Shown: piece by piece, positions 55,088 through 63,653 of the stretch | How positions within the stretch are numbered: the stretch's first letter is position 1 | How the letters are laid out: the number at the start of each line of letters is the position of its first letter | Assembly (NCBI RefSeq): GCF_000336695.1 | Contig: NZ_AOMC01000070.1 | Span: 1,023-65,022 of the forward strand | DNA length: 64,000 nucleotides | From: Halococcus morrhuae DSM 1307 | Lineage (GTDB): Archaea > Halobacteriota > Halobacteria > Halobacteriales > Halococcaceae | Direction: 5' to 3' | Notes under the pieces: model-generated | Told to the model about the DNA's origin: nothing | Database searches by the model: none | Seen by the model: only the letters and a program-made list of their open reading frames with translations | Translations under genes and position numbers: made by a program

Positions 55088-56197
55088 ATGGCGATCGCCG
55101 GTCGCCCCGAGGACTCGCCCGCGGCCGACAGCGCCGCCGACGCGCTTCGCGAGGCCGCGTTCGTCCGACTGCTCGCGAGCGACGACGCCGACTCGCTCGC
55201 GGCGGCCGGACTGCTCGGTCGCGCGCTCGCCGAGCGGGACGTCCCGTTCCAGGCGCGCGTCACCGGGCGAGCCACGGCGGCGACCGACGATGCGACGACC
55301 GTCCACATCGGTGTCGAGGGTGGTGATCTCACCCTCTTCGGGGAACCGTCGGCCAGCGAGACGGCCGTCGGGATCGCCCGCGATCTCGGTGGCGATCCCG
55401 ACCCGATTCTCGCGCTCGCCGGTTCCTTTCCGACCGATTTCGACGAGAGCACTGCCCTCGCGGACGCCCGCGAGCGTGATCTCGTCGAGCAGCGGCCCGG
55501 CGTCGCGGTGCCGGTCGCCGACCTCGCCGACGGGTTGGCGCACACGACGCTCGTCCACGCCCCCTTCTCGGGGGACGAGGAGGCGGCCGCGGCGACGCTC
55601 GATGGACGGGACGATCCCCGGGAGATCGCCTCCCTGCTCGCGCTCTCGGTGGCGTCCGCGGACGACGCGACGCCACGGGCCGCCGAGTCGGTGGCGCGTG
55701 CGCTCAGACCGTACACCATCATCGAGAATGACGAACGCGCGATCAGCGGGCAGCCGGTGACTGTCGGCGGCTACGCCGACGTGCTCCGTGCGTGTGCCCG
55801 CGAGCGACCCGGCGTCGGCCTCGCGCTGGCGCTCGGTCACGACGTGTGGGACGCCGCGCTCGCGGCCTGGCGGACACATGGAAACCGGGCACACGCGGCG
55901 CTCGACGGGATGACGACCGAACGCCATCGGGGCCTGTTCGTTGCCCGTGTCGACGACGCACCGCTCGCAACGGTCGCCCGCCTTCTGCGTGATTTCCGCT
56001 CGCCGGAACCGGTCGCGCTCGCCGTCTCGGAGACGCGTGCAGCGGCCGCAGCGATCGACGATGTGAAGATCGGCGGACGGATGGACGAGGCGGCAGCGGC
56101 CGCGGGCGGTGACGGCGACGGGAGCGCCCGGCGCGGTCGCGCGCGCTTCGAGGACGCCGACGCGTTCGTCACGGCGTTCCGGGAGGCGTCGGCGTGA
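55088..56197 (+). CDS. degenerate RecJ-like protein (RecJ3-type)
   Basis: A 369-residue protein related to the RecJ/DHH superfamily and to the archaeal GAN/Cdc45-type proteins. The first motif is preserved only in part (SDDADSLAAAGLL, residues 31-43, where active enzymes have a DxDG/HADGDG loop), and no DHH motif is visible anywhere, so it is probably catalytically inactive. It begins directly after the S15 stop (no gap) and its stop overlaps the Pcc1 start (GTGA). In Haloferax an equivalent RecJ3 in the same ribosomal neighbourhood acts with other replication proteins (group knowledge). A structural replisome role is inferred. Confidence 0.82.
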   Translation: MAIAGRPEDSPAADSAADALREAAFVRLLASDDADSLAAAGLLGRALAERDVPFQARVTGRATAATDDATTVHIGVEGGDLTLFGEPSASETAVGIARDLGGDPDPILALAGSFPTDFDESTALADARERDLVEQRPGVAVPVADLADGLAHTTLVHAPFSGDEEAAAATLDGRDDPREIASLLALSVASADDATPRAAESVARALRPYTIIENDERAISGQPVTVGGYADVLRACARERPGVGLALALGHDVWDAALAAWRTHGNRAHAALDGMTTERHRGLFVARVDDAPLATVARLLRDFRSPEPVALAVSETRAAAAAIDDVKIGGRMDEAAAAAGGDGDGSARRGRARFEDADAFVTAFREASA

Positions 56198-56454
56198 AGC
56201 GCGCACGACTCCGGACGGATTCCGCAGCTGCGGGGATCGTCGCGGCGGCGCTCGAACCGGACAACACGGCGGAGATGGACACTGCGGTCGTCGGCGACAG
56301 CATCGAGACGGTGCTCGAGCGCGAGCGGGTCGGCGGGTTGCGCTCGACGGTCGACGACTACGTCGTCAACCTCACGGTGGCCGAACGAATCGTACGGATC
56401 GCGAACGAACACGACGAAGCGGACGACGACAGAACGGACAACGACATAGCATGA
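56194..56454 (+). CDS. pcc1: KEOPS complex subunit Pcc1
   Basis: An 86-residue small alpha/beta protein of the Pcc1 family, the dimerisation platform of the KEOPS complex that makes N6-threonylcarbamoyl-adenosine (t6A) in tRNAs. SAAAGIVAAALEPDNTAEMD, VLERERVGGLRSTVDDYVVN and LTVAERIVRIANEHDEADDD are typical. The start is GTG at 56194, overlapping the RecJ-like stop; its stop overlaps the S3ae start (ATGA at 56451-56454), so all four operon genes are translated in series. The other KEOPS subunits are not in this window. Confidence 0.9.
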   Translation: MKRARLRTDSAAAGIVAAALEPDNTAEMDTAVVGDSIETVLERERVGGLRSTVDDYVVNLTVAERIVRIANEHDEADDDRTDNDIA

Positions 56455-57086
56455 GCGAACGTTCAGTATCACGACAGCAGCAGACCAAGCGGTGGTACAC
56501 CGTCTTCGCGCCCGAGTCCTTCGACCGGGCCGAGCTCGGTGAGACCCCCGCCGACGAACCGAACGCGGTGCTCGATCGCACCATCGAAACGACCCTCGGC
56601 GAGCTGACCGACGATGCCGGTGCGAACAACGTCAAGCTCACCTTCCGCATCACCGACATCGGCAGCGACGCCGCCTACACCGAGTTCGAGAAACACGAAC
56701 TCACGCGCGATTACCTCGGCAGCCTGGTGCGCCGCGGTGCCTCGAAGGTCGAGGCTTACCTCACCGTGCGCACGAGCGACGACTATCGCGTGCGCATCCA
56801 GCCGGTGGCCTTCACCACGAAAAAGGCCGACGACAGCCAGGAGAAGGCGATCCGCAAGGAGATGACCGAGCTCGTCGAGGAGGCCGCGAGCGAGCGCACC
56901 TTCGAGGAGCTCACCGACAGCGTCACGCAGGGGCGACTGTCGAGCGCCATCTACGGCGAGGCACGGACGATCTACCCGCTGCGACGCGTCGAGATCGGCA
57001 AGCTCGCGCTCGATGCACACCCCGACGAGGTCGCCGAAGAGGAAGCGACCGCCGTCGACGTCGACGAGAGCGACGTCGAGGTCTGA
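56451..57086 (+). CDS. rps3ae: 30S ribosomal protein S3Ae
   Basis: A 211-residue archaeal eS1 protein (S3Ae), which lies at the mRNA exit of the small subunit. MSERSVSRQQQTKRWYTVFA, ETTLGELTDDAGANNVKLTF, HELTRDYLGSLVRRGASKVE and TIYPLRRVEIGKLALDAHPD are family-typical, and the C-terminus is acidic. The start at 56451 overlaps the Pcc1 stop by four bases. It closes the operon S15 - RecJ-like - Pcc1 - S3ae, convergent with halocyanin. Confidence 0.97.
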   Translation: MSERSVSRQQQTKRWYTVFAPESFDRAELGETPADEPNAVLDRTIETTLGELTDDAGANNVKLTFRITDIGSDAAYTEFEKHELTRDYLGSLVRRGASKVEAYLTVRTSDDYRVRIQPVAFTTKKADDSQEKAIRKEMTELVEEAASERTFEELTDSVTQGRLSSAIYGEARTIYPLRRVEIGKLALDAHPDEVAEEEATAVDVDESDVEV

Positions 57087-57087
57087 G

Positions 57088-57504
57088 CTACTCGACAACG
57101 GTAAATTTTCCGACCATTCCCGTCGGCTCGTGTGGAATGCAGAAGTAGTTGTACGTCCCAGGTACCTCGAAGGTGTGTTTGTACGTTTCGCCGCTCGCGA
57201 TACCGCCGCCACCGTTCGAGTTCCACGCCTCGCGGGCGGCTCCCTCGTCGTCGAATCCGCCGGAGGCGAAGAACGTCGCCGCGTCGGGGATGCGTGACTG
57301 GTAGGCAGTCACGGTGTGGGTTCGCGAACCCGTGTTGTGCCAGACGACCGGCTCGCCGACGCGTGGCTCGAAGTCGTCCTCGGGGAGGAAGTCGCTCGAA
57401 CTCATCCCGATGTCGTAGTCGGGTTGCTCGCGCGAGGAGCCGATACAGCCGGTGAGACCGACGGCAACGCCCACGGTCGCGGTGAGAAACGCGCGGCGGT
57501 TCAT
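57088..57504 (-). CDS. halocyanin/plastocyanin-like copper lipoprotein
   Basis: A 138-residue type-1 copper protein. The signal sequence RRAFLTATVGVAVGLTGC has a twin-arginine-like start and a lipobox Cys. The copper ligands are visible: His in VVWHNTGSRTHTVTAY and Cys, His, Met in YNYFCIPHEPTGMVGKF. Halocyanin carries electrons between respiratory complexes or to terminal oxidases on the outer face of the membrane. CCTATACCC (minus strand, 57527-57535) lies 23-31 bases upstream. It is monocistronic and convergent with S3ae. Confidence 0.93.
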   Translation of the reverse strand: MNRRAFLTATVGVAVGLTGCIGSSREQPDYDIGMSSSDFLPEDDFEPRVGEPVVWHNTGSRTHTVTAYQSRIPDAATFFASGGFDDEGAAREAWNSNGGGGIASGETYKHTFEVPGTYNYFCIPHEPTGMVGKFTVVE

Positions 57505-57602
57505 GGATTCGGCTTCGAGCGCCGGGGGTATAGGCCCCGCGATACCGGCCCGTCCGACGGCGAGCAGAAACGCCTAAACCGCCCGTCGGCGATGGCGCTG
57601 AC

Positions 57603-58307
57603 ATGGCTACTCGGCCGCGGTTCGTCGCCGCCCTCAGCCTCGCCGACGGCGTCACGGCGACGAACGCCGCCCTCGGTTTTCTCGCGGCCGCGCTCGCGCC
57701 GTTCTCGCCCCCGCTGGCCGCCCGACTTGTCCTGCTGGCGGCGGTCGCGGACGGACTCGACGGCGTGCTCGCGACGCACGTCGGCAGCACGCCCGTCGGC
57801 GAGTTCCTGGATTCGCTGGCCGACGTGGCATCGTTCTGTGTCGCGCCCGCGCTGCTGGTCGTCTCGACAGTGCGCCTCGGACGGGGAATGACGCTGTCGG
57901 CGGGGATGGAATGGCTGGCGCTCGCCGTCGCGGCGCTATTCGTCGTCAGCGGCGTCGTCAGACTCGGCCTCTACACGGCCTACGACGTCGAGCGCGGGCT
58001 GACCGAGGGCGTCCAGACGACGCTCGCGGCGACGGTGTTGGCAGCGGGCTTGCTCGCCGGGATCGCGACGCCGGCGGTCCTCATCGGCGCGACCGCAGTC
58101 TTCGCCGGGCTGATGGTCGCGCCGATCGGCTATCCCGATCTCCGCGTGCGCGACGCGCTCATCATGGGCGTCGTGCAGGCGGGGGCGATCGTTGCGCCGA
58201 CCGTTCTCTTTCGGGTATTTCCGCGCGCACTCCTCGTCTGCGCGCTCGCGTATCTCGTGCTCGGGCCGCGATTCTATCCGACGGGCGGCGAAGGGAAACG
58301 CACTTAG
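57603..58307 (+). CDS. pssA: CDP-alcohol phosphatidyltransferase family, probable archaetidylserine synthase
   Basis: A 234-residue integral membrane CDP-alcohol phosphatidyltransferase with about six helices. The catalytic motif is diverged: ADGLDGVLATHVGSTPVGEF and then LDSLADVASF give Dx2DGx2A...Gx3Dx3D, but the usual Arg after Ala is Thr. The place, just downstream of the RecJ3/S15 operon, matches the archaetidylserine synthase of Haloferax, which attaches serine to CDP-archaeol. Archaetidylserine is needed for archaeosortase-dependent lipid anchoring (known in Haloferax). The serine specificity is inferred from context. Confidence 0.85.
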   Translation: MATRPRFVAALSLADGVTATNAALGFLAAALAPFSPPLAARLVLLAAVADGLDGVLATHVGSTPVGEFLDSLADVASFCVAPALLVVSTVRLGRGMTLSAGMEWLALAVAALFVVSGVVRLGLYTAYDVERGLTEGVQTTLAATVLAAGLLAGIATPAVLIGATAVFAGLMVAPIGYPDLRVRDALIMGVVQAGAIVAPTVLFRVFPRALLVCALAYLVLGPRFYPTGGEGKRT

Positions 58308-58330
58308 GCGATTCGGGCGAACGCCGCAGC

Positions 58331-59650
58331 ATGAGCGACGGGGACGAGCCTGCGGACGACGGCGAGCAGCCGGCCGACGAGGACGGGGGCGAACTCGAGG
58401 CACGGACGCCCGAGGCGCTCGACGAACGTCTCGACGAGATCGAAGCGGAACTCGACGAGGCCGAGACCGAAGCCGACCTCGATAGCGTCGAAAGCGATCT
58501 CGACGAGGTCGAAGCGGAGATCGAAGCGGCGGATCTCCCCGAACCCGACGAAGACGAGGAGGACGCCGACGACCCGCGCGAGGAGCTCGAATCGCGCGTG
58601 ACGGAACTACGCGACGCGCTCGACGACCAGCGCGGCCCGTACGCCGAGGACGCGGTCGAGGAGATCGAGGGTGCGAAATCGACGCTCACCGAGACGCGCT
58701 GGACCGAGCAGGGCGAGGACGAGATCGCCGACACGGTGCACTCCTTCCTCGACACCGTCGGCGAGACGCTCGACGAGGAGTTCACGGCCGCGAACGACGA
58801 ATCCGAAGGGCTCGCGGCGGCGCTCGACGACGTGATCGAGGCGATCGAGGAGCGAGCACTCGATCCCGACGACGATGCCGAAACCGTCGCCGAACTGATC
58901 GAGGCCGCCGACGATCTCACGACGGGGCTCGACGACGCCGAGGAGTGGGACGATCTCTCGGTGCGAGAGAAACTCACCGTCGAGGGGTTCTACGACGTGC
59001 TCACGCCCGAGACCCGGAAGGACTTCCCGCCGGAGTGGAACGCCATCAAGATCTACGAGGAGCAGGGCGATCCCGAACCCATCCTGCGCGGACTCGACAT
59101 GTTCGGGTCGGAGTTCATGGAGGAACACTGCATCGAGTCGCTGAAGCGCATGGGCGCGCCCGAGGCCTACGACGTGATGGAGGAGCGCGCTCAGAAGCGC
59201 AACAAACCGCCGATCGAGGTGCTCGGGAAGATCGGCGACGATCGCGCACTCGACACTCTCCACGAGTATATCGAAGGTGAGAGCGATCCGGCGCTCCAGA
59301 AGGTCACGATCAAGGCCATCGGCGAGATCGGCTCGACGGAGTCGACACAACCTGTGGCCGACCGGCTGGTGGCCGACAACGAGACCGTCCGCTCGAATGC
59401 GGCACGCGCGCTCGGCCTTATCGGCGACACGCGCGCGATCGCGCCACTCGCCGACGTGCTCTCCGACGACGACTCGAACGCCGTGCGCGCGAGCGCGGCG
59501 TGGGCGCTCAACCAGATCGGCACCGAGAACGCGCTCGACGCCGCCCGCGAGCACGCCGACGACCGCTCGTTCCTCGTCCAGAGCGAGGCAGAGAAGGCCG
59601 ACCACGCGCTGGCCGACGAGAACGGCGACGCCGCCGAAACGACCGCCTGA
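58331..59650 (+). CDS. acidic coiled-coil protein with HEAT repeats
   Basis: A 439-residue very acidic protein. Residues 1-115 form a long Glu/Asp/Leu-rich coiled coil (EALDERLDEIEAELDEAETE); residues about 195-260 contain FYDVLTPETRKDFPPEWNAI, which suggests a specific domain; and the C-terminal half has HEAT repeats (GKIGDDRALDTLHEYIEG, IKAIGEIGSTESTQPVADRL, ARALGLIGDTRAIAPLADVL and AWALNQIGTENALDAAREHA). HEAT arrays bind proteins; the partner is unknown. The start at 58331 is 23 bases after the pssA stop. A GTTTATATAC box follows it for the next gene. Confidence 0.85.
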   Translation: MSDGDEPADDGEQPADEDGGELEARTPEALDERLDEIEAELDEAETEADLDSVESDLDEVEAEIEAADLPEPDEDEEDADDPREELESRVTELRDALDDQRGPYAEDAVEEIEGAKSTLTETRWTEQGEDEIADTVHSFLDTVGETLDEEFTAANDESEGLAAALDDVIEAIEERALDPDDDAETVAELIEAADDLTTGLDDAEEWDDLSVREKLTVEGFYDVLTPETRKDFPPEWNAIKIYEEQGDPEPILRGLDMFGSEFMEEHCIESLKRMGAPEAYDVMEERAQKRNKPPIEVLGKIGDDRALDTLHEYIEGESDPALQKVTIKAIGEIGSTESTQPVADRLVADNETVRSNAARALGLIGDTRAIAPLADVLSDDDSNAVRASAAWALNQIGTENALDAAREHADDRSFLVQSEAEKADHALADENGDAAETTA

Positions 59651-59672
59651 GACGCGTTCCATCGAGACGAAC

Positions 59673-59682
59673 GTTTATATAC
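59673..59682 (+). promoter_or_regulatory. TATA-like box for the PLD gene
   Basis: GTTTATATAC lies 23-32 bases before the GTG at 59705, one of the strongest TATA-like elements in the window, and it supports the GTG start. Confidence 0.6.
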
Positions 59683-59704
59683 TCGAACGCGACCATCGCG
59701 GCGT

Positions 59705-61333
59705 GTGTCCGTTCGTGCCGTCGTGCTCGCACTGGTTCTCGTCGTCGCCTCGTTGAGCGGGTCGGTGCTGGCGGCCGACAACGAATCCGTCGAGAAACCC
59801 GACGGTCCACATATCGAGACGGTCTATCCCAACCCCCTCGCCGATGGCGATGCGGGCGAGTACGTCGTCGTCGACGTTCCCGACCGGACGAACCTCTCGG
59901 GCTTGTCGATCGGCGATAACGAGACGACGATCGCGCTACCCAACGAGACCGCCGAGGGGCGCGTCGCGGTGACGAACGATCCGAACGCGACGAACCTCTC
60001 GGCGTCGACGGTGATCTCGAACGACTCGTTGAGTCTCGCCAACGGTGGCGAGGAACTCGTCCTCGCCGACGGCGGGAGCGTCGTCGACGAAACGACCTAC
60101 GAGAACGCGCCCGACGCCGAGGTATGGAACCGGACCGCCGATGGCTGGATGTGGGAACATCGCGGCGCGACTGATTTCCAGGCGGTGCGATCCGAGGCTG
60201 CGACGGCGCGGGCGTTCGTTCTGCCCGACGCACCGGACGTCCCGATCGACGTTCTCGATTCGGCGGACGAACGTATCCTGCTCGCTGGCTACTCCTTTTC
60301 CTCCGAGCGCGCCGCGCGTGCGCTCGAACGGGCCGCCGAGCGCGGCGTCGAGGTGCGGATGGTGGTCGACGACGCACCGGTCGGTGGCATCAGCGAGCGA
60401 CAGGCCGAACTGCTCGACGAACTCACGCGGGCGGGCATCCCGGTCGACGTCATCGGCGGTGACTGGGCACGATACGACTATCACCATCCCAAATACGCCG
60501 TCGTCGACGACCGTGCGCTCGTCATGACCGAAAACTGGAAGCCGTCGGGTATCGGCGGGAAGTCGAGCCGTGGCTGGGGCGCGGTCGTCGAGGGTGACGT
60601 CGCCGACCGACTCGCCGCGGTATTCCACGCGGACGCGGACTGGCGCGACACCGCCCCGTGGAGCACGTTCCGCGCGAACCACACGTTCGAGGACGACGAG
60701 GTGGCCAACGAGAGCTATCCGACGACTTTCGAGCCGACGAACGTGAGCATCGAGAGCGCCCAGCTGCTCGCCGCGCCCGACAACGCCGAAAACGCGCTCG
60801 TCGAGCGGCTCGACGACGCCGACGAGTCGATCGACATCGTCCAGGCCTCCATCGGCAGTCGGCAACAGCCGTTCCTCCGGGCGGCGATCCGCGCGGCCGA
60901 ACGCGGCGTCAGGGTGCGAATCCTGCTCGGCGGCGCGTGGTACTCCGAGGAGGACAACAGCGCCCTCGCCGAGTGGCTGAACGGGAGAGCCGCCGCCCGA
61001 AACCTCTCGCTCGAAGCGAAGGTCGCCGAATCGGGATCGCGCTTCGAGAAGATCCACGCCAAGGGCGTGATCATCGACGGTGAGGAGGTCGTGGTCGGCA
61101 GCATGAACTGGAACAACAACTCCGCCAGGGAAAATCGTGAAATAGCTCTCGTGCTCGACGGCGAGGCGGCCGGCGACTACTACGGAAAGGTGTTCGAGGC
61201 CGACTGGACCGGTGGCGAGGAACGCAGCCTCGACACCGGGACCGAGACACCGCTTCCCGTAGGTGTGATCGCGGCGGTGGCCGGCGTCGTGGTGCTCGCT
61301 GCCGTCGTCGCTCGCCGCATCGAGTTCGAGTAG
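59705..61333 (+). CDS. exported lamin-tail / phospholipase D-like protein
   Basis: A 542-residue exported protein starting at GTG 59705. A signal peptide (VVLALVLVVASLSGSVLAAD) is followed by a lamin-tail-like beta domain (about 28-140, GPHIETVYPNPLADGDAGEY and NGGEELVLADGGSVVDETTY). Two phospholipase D domains follow, with HxK motifs HPKYAVVD (about residue 261) and HAKGVIID (about residue 450). A C-terminal transmembrane helix (GVIAAVAGVVVLAAVVARRI) anchors it. The PLD half cleaves phosphodiesters, of lipids or nucleic acids; many LTD-PLD proteins are nucleases (inference). It could be a surface nuclease for DNA use. Confidence 0.85.
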   Translation: MSVRAVVLALVLVVASLSGSVLAADNESVEKPDGPHIETVYPNPLADGDAGEYVVVDVPDRTNLSGLSIGDNETTIALPNETAEGRVAVTNDPNATNLSASTVISNDSLSLANGGEELVLADGGSVVDETTYENAPDAEVWNRTADGWMWEHRGATDFQAVRSEAATARAFVLPDAPDVPIDVLDSADERILLAGYSFSSERAARALERAAERGVEVRMVVDDAPVGGISERQAELLDELTRAGIPVDVIGGDWARYDYHHPKYAVVDDRALVMTENWKPSGIGGKSSRGWGAVVEGDVADRLAAVFHADADWRDTAPWSTFRANHTFEDDEVANESYPTTFEPTNVSIESAQLLAAPDNAENALVERLDDADESIDIVQASIGSRQQPFLRAAIRAAERGVRVRILLGGAWYSEEDNSALAEWLNGRAAARNLSLEAKVAESGSRFEKIHAKGVIIDGEEVVVGSMNWNNNSARENREIALVLDGEAAGDYYGKVFEADWTGGEERSLDTGTETPLPVGVIAAVAGVVVLAAVVARRIEFE

Positions 61334-61362
61334 ACGAGTAATTCGTCAGGTCGGCCTGCCGT

Positions 61363-61512
61363 TCAGTCCAGCTCCGCTATCGCGTCGTCGATGTCGAACG
61401 CCTCGGTCTGCTCGGAGCCTTCCTCACCCCGATCGACCCCTTCCTGATCCTCATCGATCTCGACTTCCGGGCCCTCCTCTTCGGTGAACTCGGTGTGAAC
61501 GCCCCAAGGCAT
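61363..61512 (-). CDS. small acidic protein, 49 residues
   Basis: A 49-residue open frame MPWGVHTEFTEEEGPEVEID ending FDIDDAIAELD, with strong GC3 codon use in the second half and the acidic composition of haloarchaeal proteins. It is preceded on the same strand by a 24-residue frame (61586 to 61512) whose TGA overlaps the ATG as TGATG. The evidence is codon bias and acidity only; no homologues can be recalled. It lies in the 329-base gap between the PLD gene and the RecJ/DHH gene, otherwise without gene content. Confidence 0.45.
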   Translation of the reverse strand: MPWGVHTEFTEEEGPEVEIDEDQEGVDRGEEGSEQTEAFDIDDAIAELD

Positions 61513-61662
61513 CAGGACCACCCGTTCCGAACACGTTCGATCACCCGATACCGATTCGTCTCGATGAAGAGCGGTGCGACACTCATGATGGAATGCAAAA
61601 TAGGCGCTACACGTGCTTAGGTCCGTCGGCCGGTGGGGTCTGTTCGGGTTTCGCCGGGTCTC

Positions 61663-63555
61663 TCAGTCCTCGAAGCCGGCGACGGATGCGCTGCCGAGCT
61701 CCTCGTCGATCTCCGCCGCACCCATCTTCGTTTCGAGCGCGTCGAGGACTTCCTCGCGCATCCCCTTGACGAACTTGATCGAGCCGACGACGAGATGGCC
61801 GCCGCCGCTGACGCCGCCGTCGGTCTCGGCTTCGAGCTCCTCGACCATCTGCGGGATGTCGAGACGCACGCCGTCCGAACGGAGCACGGCGAAGTCGGGG
61901 CCGTAGCCGACCGTGACGACGGGCCCGTCGCTGTCGGCCACTTTGCGGTCGTGGATCGCGCCCGTGGTCTTGCCGGGGGCCGGATACGTGAATCGGTGGG
62001 CGTGACGCTCGACGTCGATCCGGTAGAGATCGGCACCGTTGTCGAGAGTCGCGCTCTCGACGTGTGGCATGGCGGCGTCGAGCTGTTCGTCGGTGTCGCG
62101 TGCGGCCCGTTCGGCGAAGAACTCGACGAGGGCGTCGTGTCGGGAGTCGTCGGCGGCATCGACGCCGAGCACGTCCGTGAGAAGCGATTCGCCAGCGCTG
62201 TAGCGCAGCCAGTGGGCCGCGTAGTCGAGCGCGTCGCCGATCGACTGGAGGTCGTCCTCGTCGTAGCCTGCCTCGCGCGCGAGGGCGAGGTAGTCGGCCA
62301 TCGCGTCGGCCTCCGAGCGGTCGGTGAGACCGGCGACCGCCGGCACGTGTGTGAGTTCATCGGTGATCTCGGGATGGATCATGCGGGCGAGTTCGACACA
62401 GAGCATCCCGGTCGTCACTCGATAATCCTCGCCGTGGAGGTAGGGGTTGACGTGTTCGGCGAGCAGCCCGTCGACCGCATCGGGATCGGGATGGTGGTGG
62501 TCGACGGCGACGATGGGGATGTCGTACTGGGCGAGCGCCTCGTAGGCCGGGACGTCCTCCTCGGTCGATCCGTTGTCGAGCATCACCAGAAGTGGGAGCT
62601 GCTGGCCGTGGCGGTCGCGGTCGCCGAGCGCGAAGTTCAGATCGCGAGTGACGTCTTCCATCTCGTAGTAGGGTGCCTTGCTCGGCAGCCGCTTGAGCAG
62701 ATGGCGCGCCGCCGAGGGGTCGCCGTGGACCTCCTCGATGAACCGTTCGAGCGCGAGCGCAATGGGGATCGAGGCACACATCCCGTCGCCGTCGGCGTGA
62801 TGGCGGATGCGGATCGGTCGGTTCTCCAGCACGGCACGACGTAGACGCGTCGCCACGGCTTCGAGATCGTCCTGCATCGTTTCGAGCGCCGGCCAGTCGA
62901 CGAGCGGCTGCACGTCGTGGGGCGTCGCCTGTTCTTCGAGCGCGCTGTCGAGGCGCTCGCGGATCTCGTCGCTCTCGTCGACGGCGTCGAGCGATTCGAC
63001 CTCCAGCTGGAGCGCGCCCTCGCGGCGCTCGACCCGGCCGGTGACTCTGACGATGTCGCCGAGTTCAAACGACGGGTAGGCACGGACGCCGGCTGCCTCG
63101 AAGGCCGCACACGGAACGATCCCGACGCCGTCGCGCAGCGTGAACACGGTCGGCCCGCCGGTCTGTTTGATCTGGACGAGCTCGCCCTCGACGGTGACCG
63201 ACTCACCGACCCGCTCGGTGAGATCGTCGGTCGCCGTGATGTCGGGATCGTGGTCGACCTGGACCGTCTCGCGGTCCGCGGCATCGATCGATTCGAACCC
63301 GAGATCGCCGTTCTCCCTGACGTCGACGAGGCGTACGGTGAGCTCGTCGCCGACGTCGTAGCTCCCGTCGAGGTTCGATTCGTGAACGAGACCGGAGACC
63401 GATGCAGAGAGATCGACGAAGACACCGTATTCGACGACACCGTTGACCGTCGCCCGGTAGCACGCACCCTCCTCGACGTCCTCGATCGTACAGTCGGGAG
63501 CGAGATCGTACACGGGGTCGTCCCCGGTCGCCTCGGAGCGCGATGGCGTAGACAT
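61663..63555 (-). CDS. RecJ/DHH family nuclease with S1 and OB domains
   Basis: A 630-residue archaeal RecJ-family phosphoesterase. The N-terminal S1-type RNA/ssDNA-binding domain occupies about 28-90 (VEYGVFVDLSASVSGLVHES), an OB fold about 115-190 (VTVEGELVQIKQTGGPTVFT), and the catalytic DHH part has HADGDG at 253-258 and DHHHP at 352-356, both complete. The C-terminal DHHA1 part has GGVSGGGHLVVGSIKFVKGM. It is predicted to degrade single-stranded nucleic acid. The start at 63555 (MSTPSRSEA) follows CGTTAAAG at leaderless distance. It is divergent from the JAMM gene. Confidence 0.92.
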   Translation of the reverse strand: MSTPSRSEATGDDPVYDLAPDCTIEDVEEGACYRATVNGVVEYGVFVDLSASVSGLVHESNLDGSYDVGDELTVRLVDVRENGDLGFESIDAADRETVQVDHDPDITATDDLTERVGESVTVEGELVQIKQTGGPTVFTLRDGVGIVPCAAFEAAGVRAYPSFELGDIVRVTGRVERREGALQLEVESLDAVDESDEIRERLDSALEEQATPHDVQPLVDWPALETMQDDLEAVATRLRRAVLENRPIRIRHHADGDGMCASIPIALALERFIEEVHGDPSAARHLLKRLPSKAPYYEMEDVTRDLNFALGDRDRHGQQLPLLVMLDNGSTEEDVPAYEALAQYDIPIVAVDHHHPDPDAVDGLLAEHVNPYLHGEDYRVTTGMLCVELARMIHPEITDELTHVPAVAGLTDRSEADAMADYLALAREAGYDEDDLQSIGDALDYAAHWLRYSAGESLLTDVLGVDAADDSRHDALVEFFAERAARDTDEQLDAAMPHVESATLDNGADLYRIDVERHAHRFTYPAPGKTTGAIHDRKVADSDGPVVTVGYGPDFAVLRSDGVRLDIPQMVEELEAETDGGVSGGGHLVVGSIKFVKGMREEVLDALETKMGAAEIDEELGSASVAGFED

Positions 63556-63581
63556 TCTTGACAGTCGTTCGCCGCGACCGA

Positions 63582-63590
63582 CTTTAACGC
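63582..63590 (-). promoter_or_regulatory. TATA-like box for the RecJ/DHH gene
   Basis: GCGTTAAAG on the minus strand lies 27-35 bases before the ATG at 63555. Confidence 0.5.
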
Positions 63591-63653
63591 TTGGCAAACA
63601 CGGTGGTCGGCGCTCCGGAACGCTTAGATGGACGCCGAGCGACGTGTGCCCAT

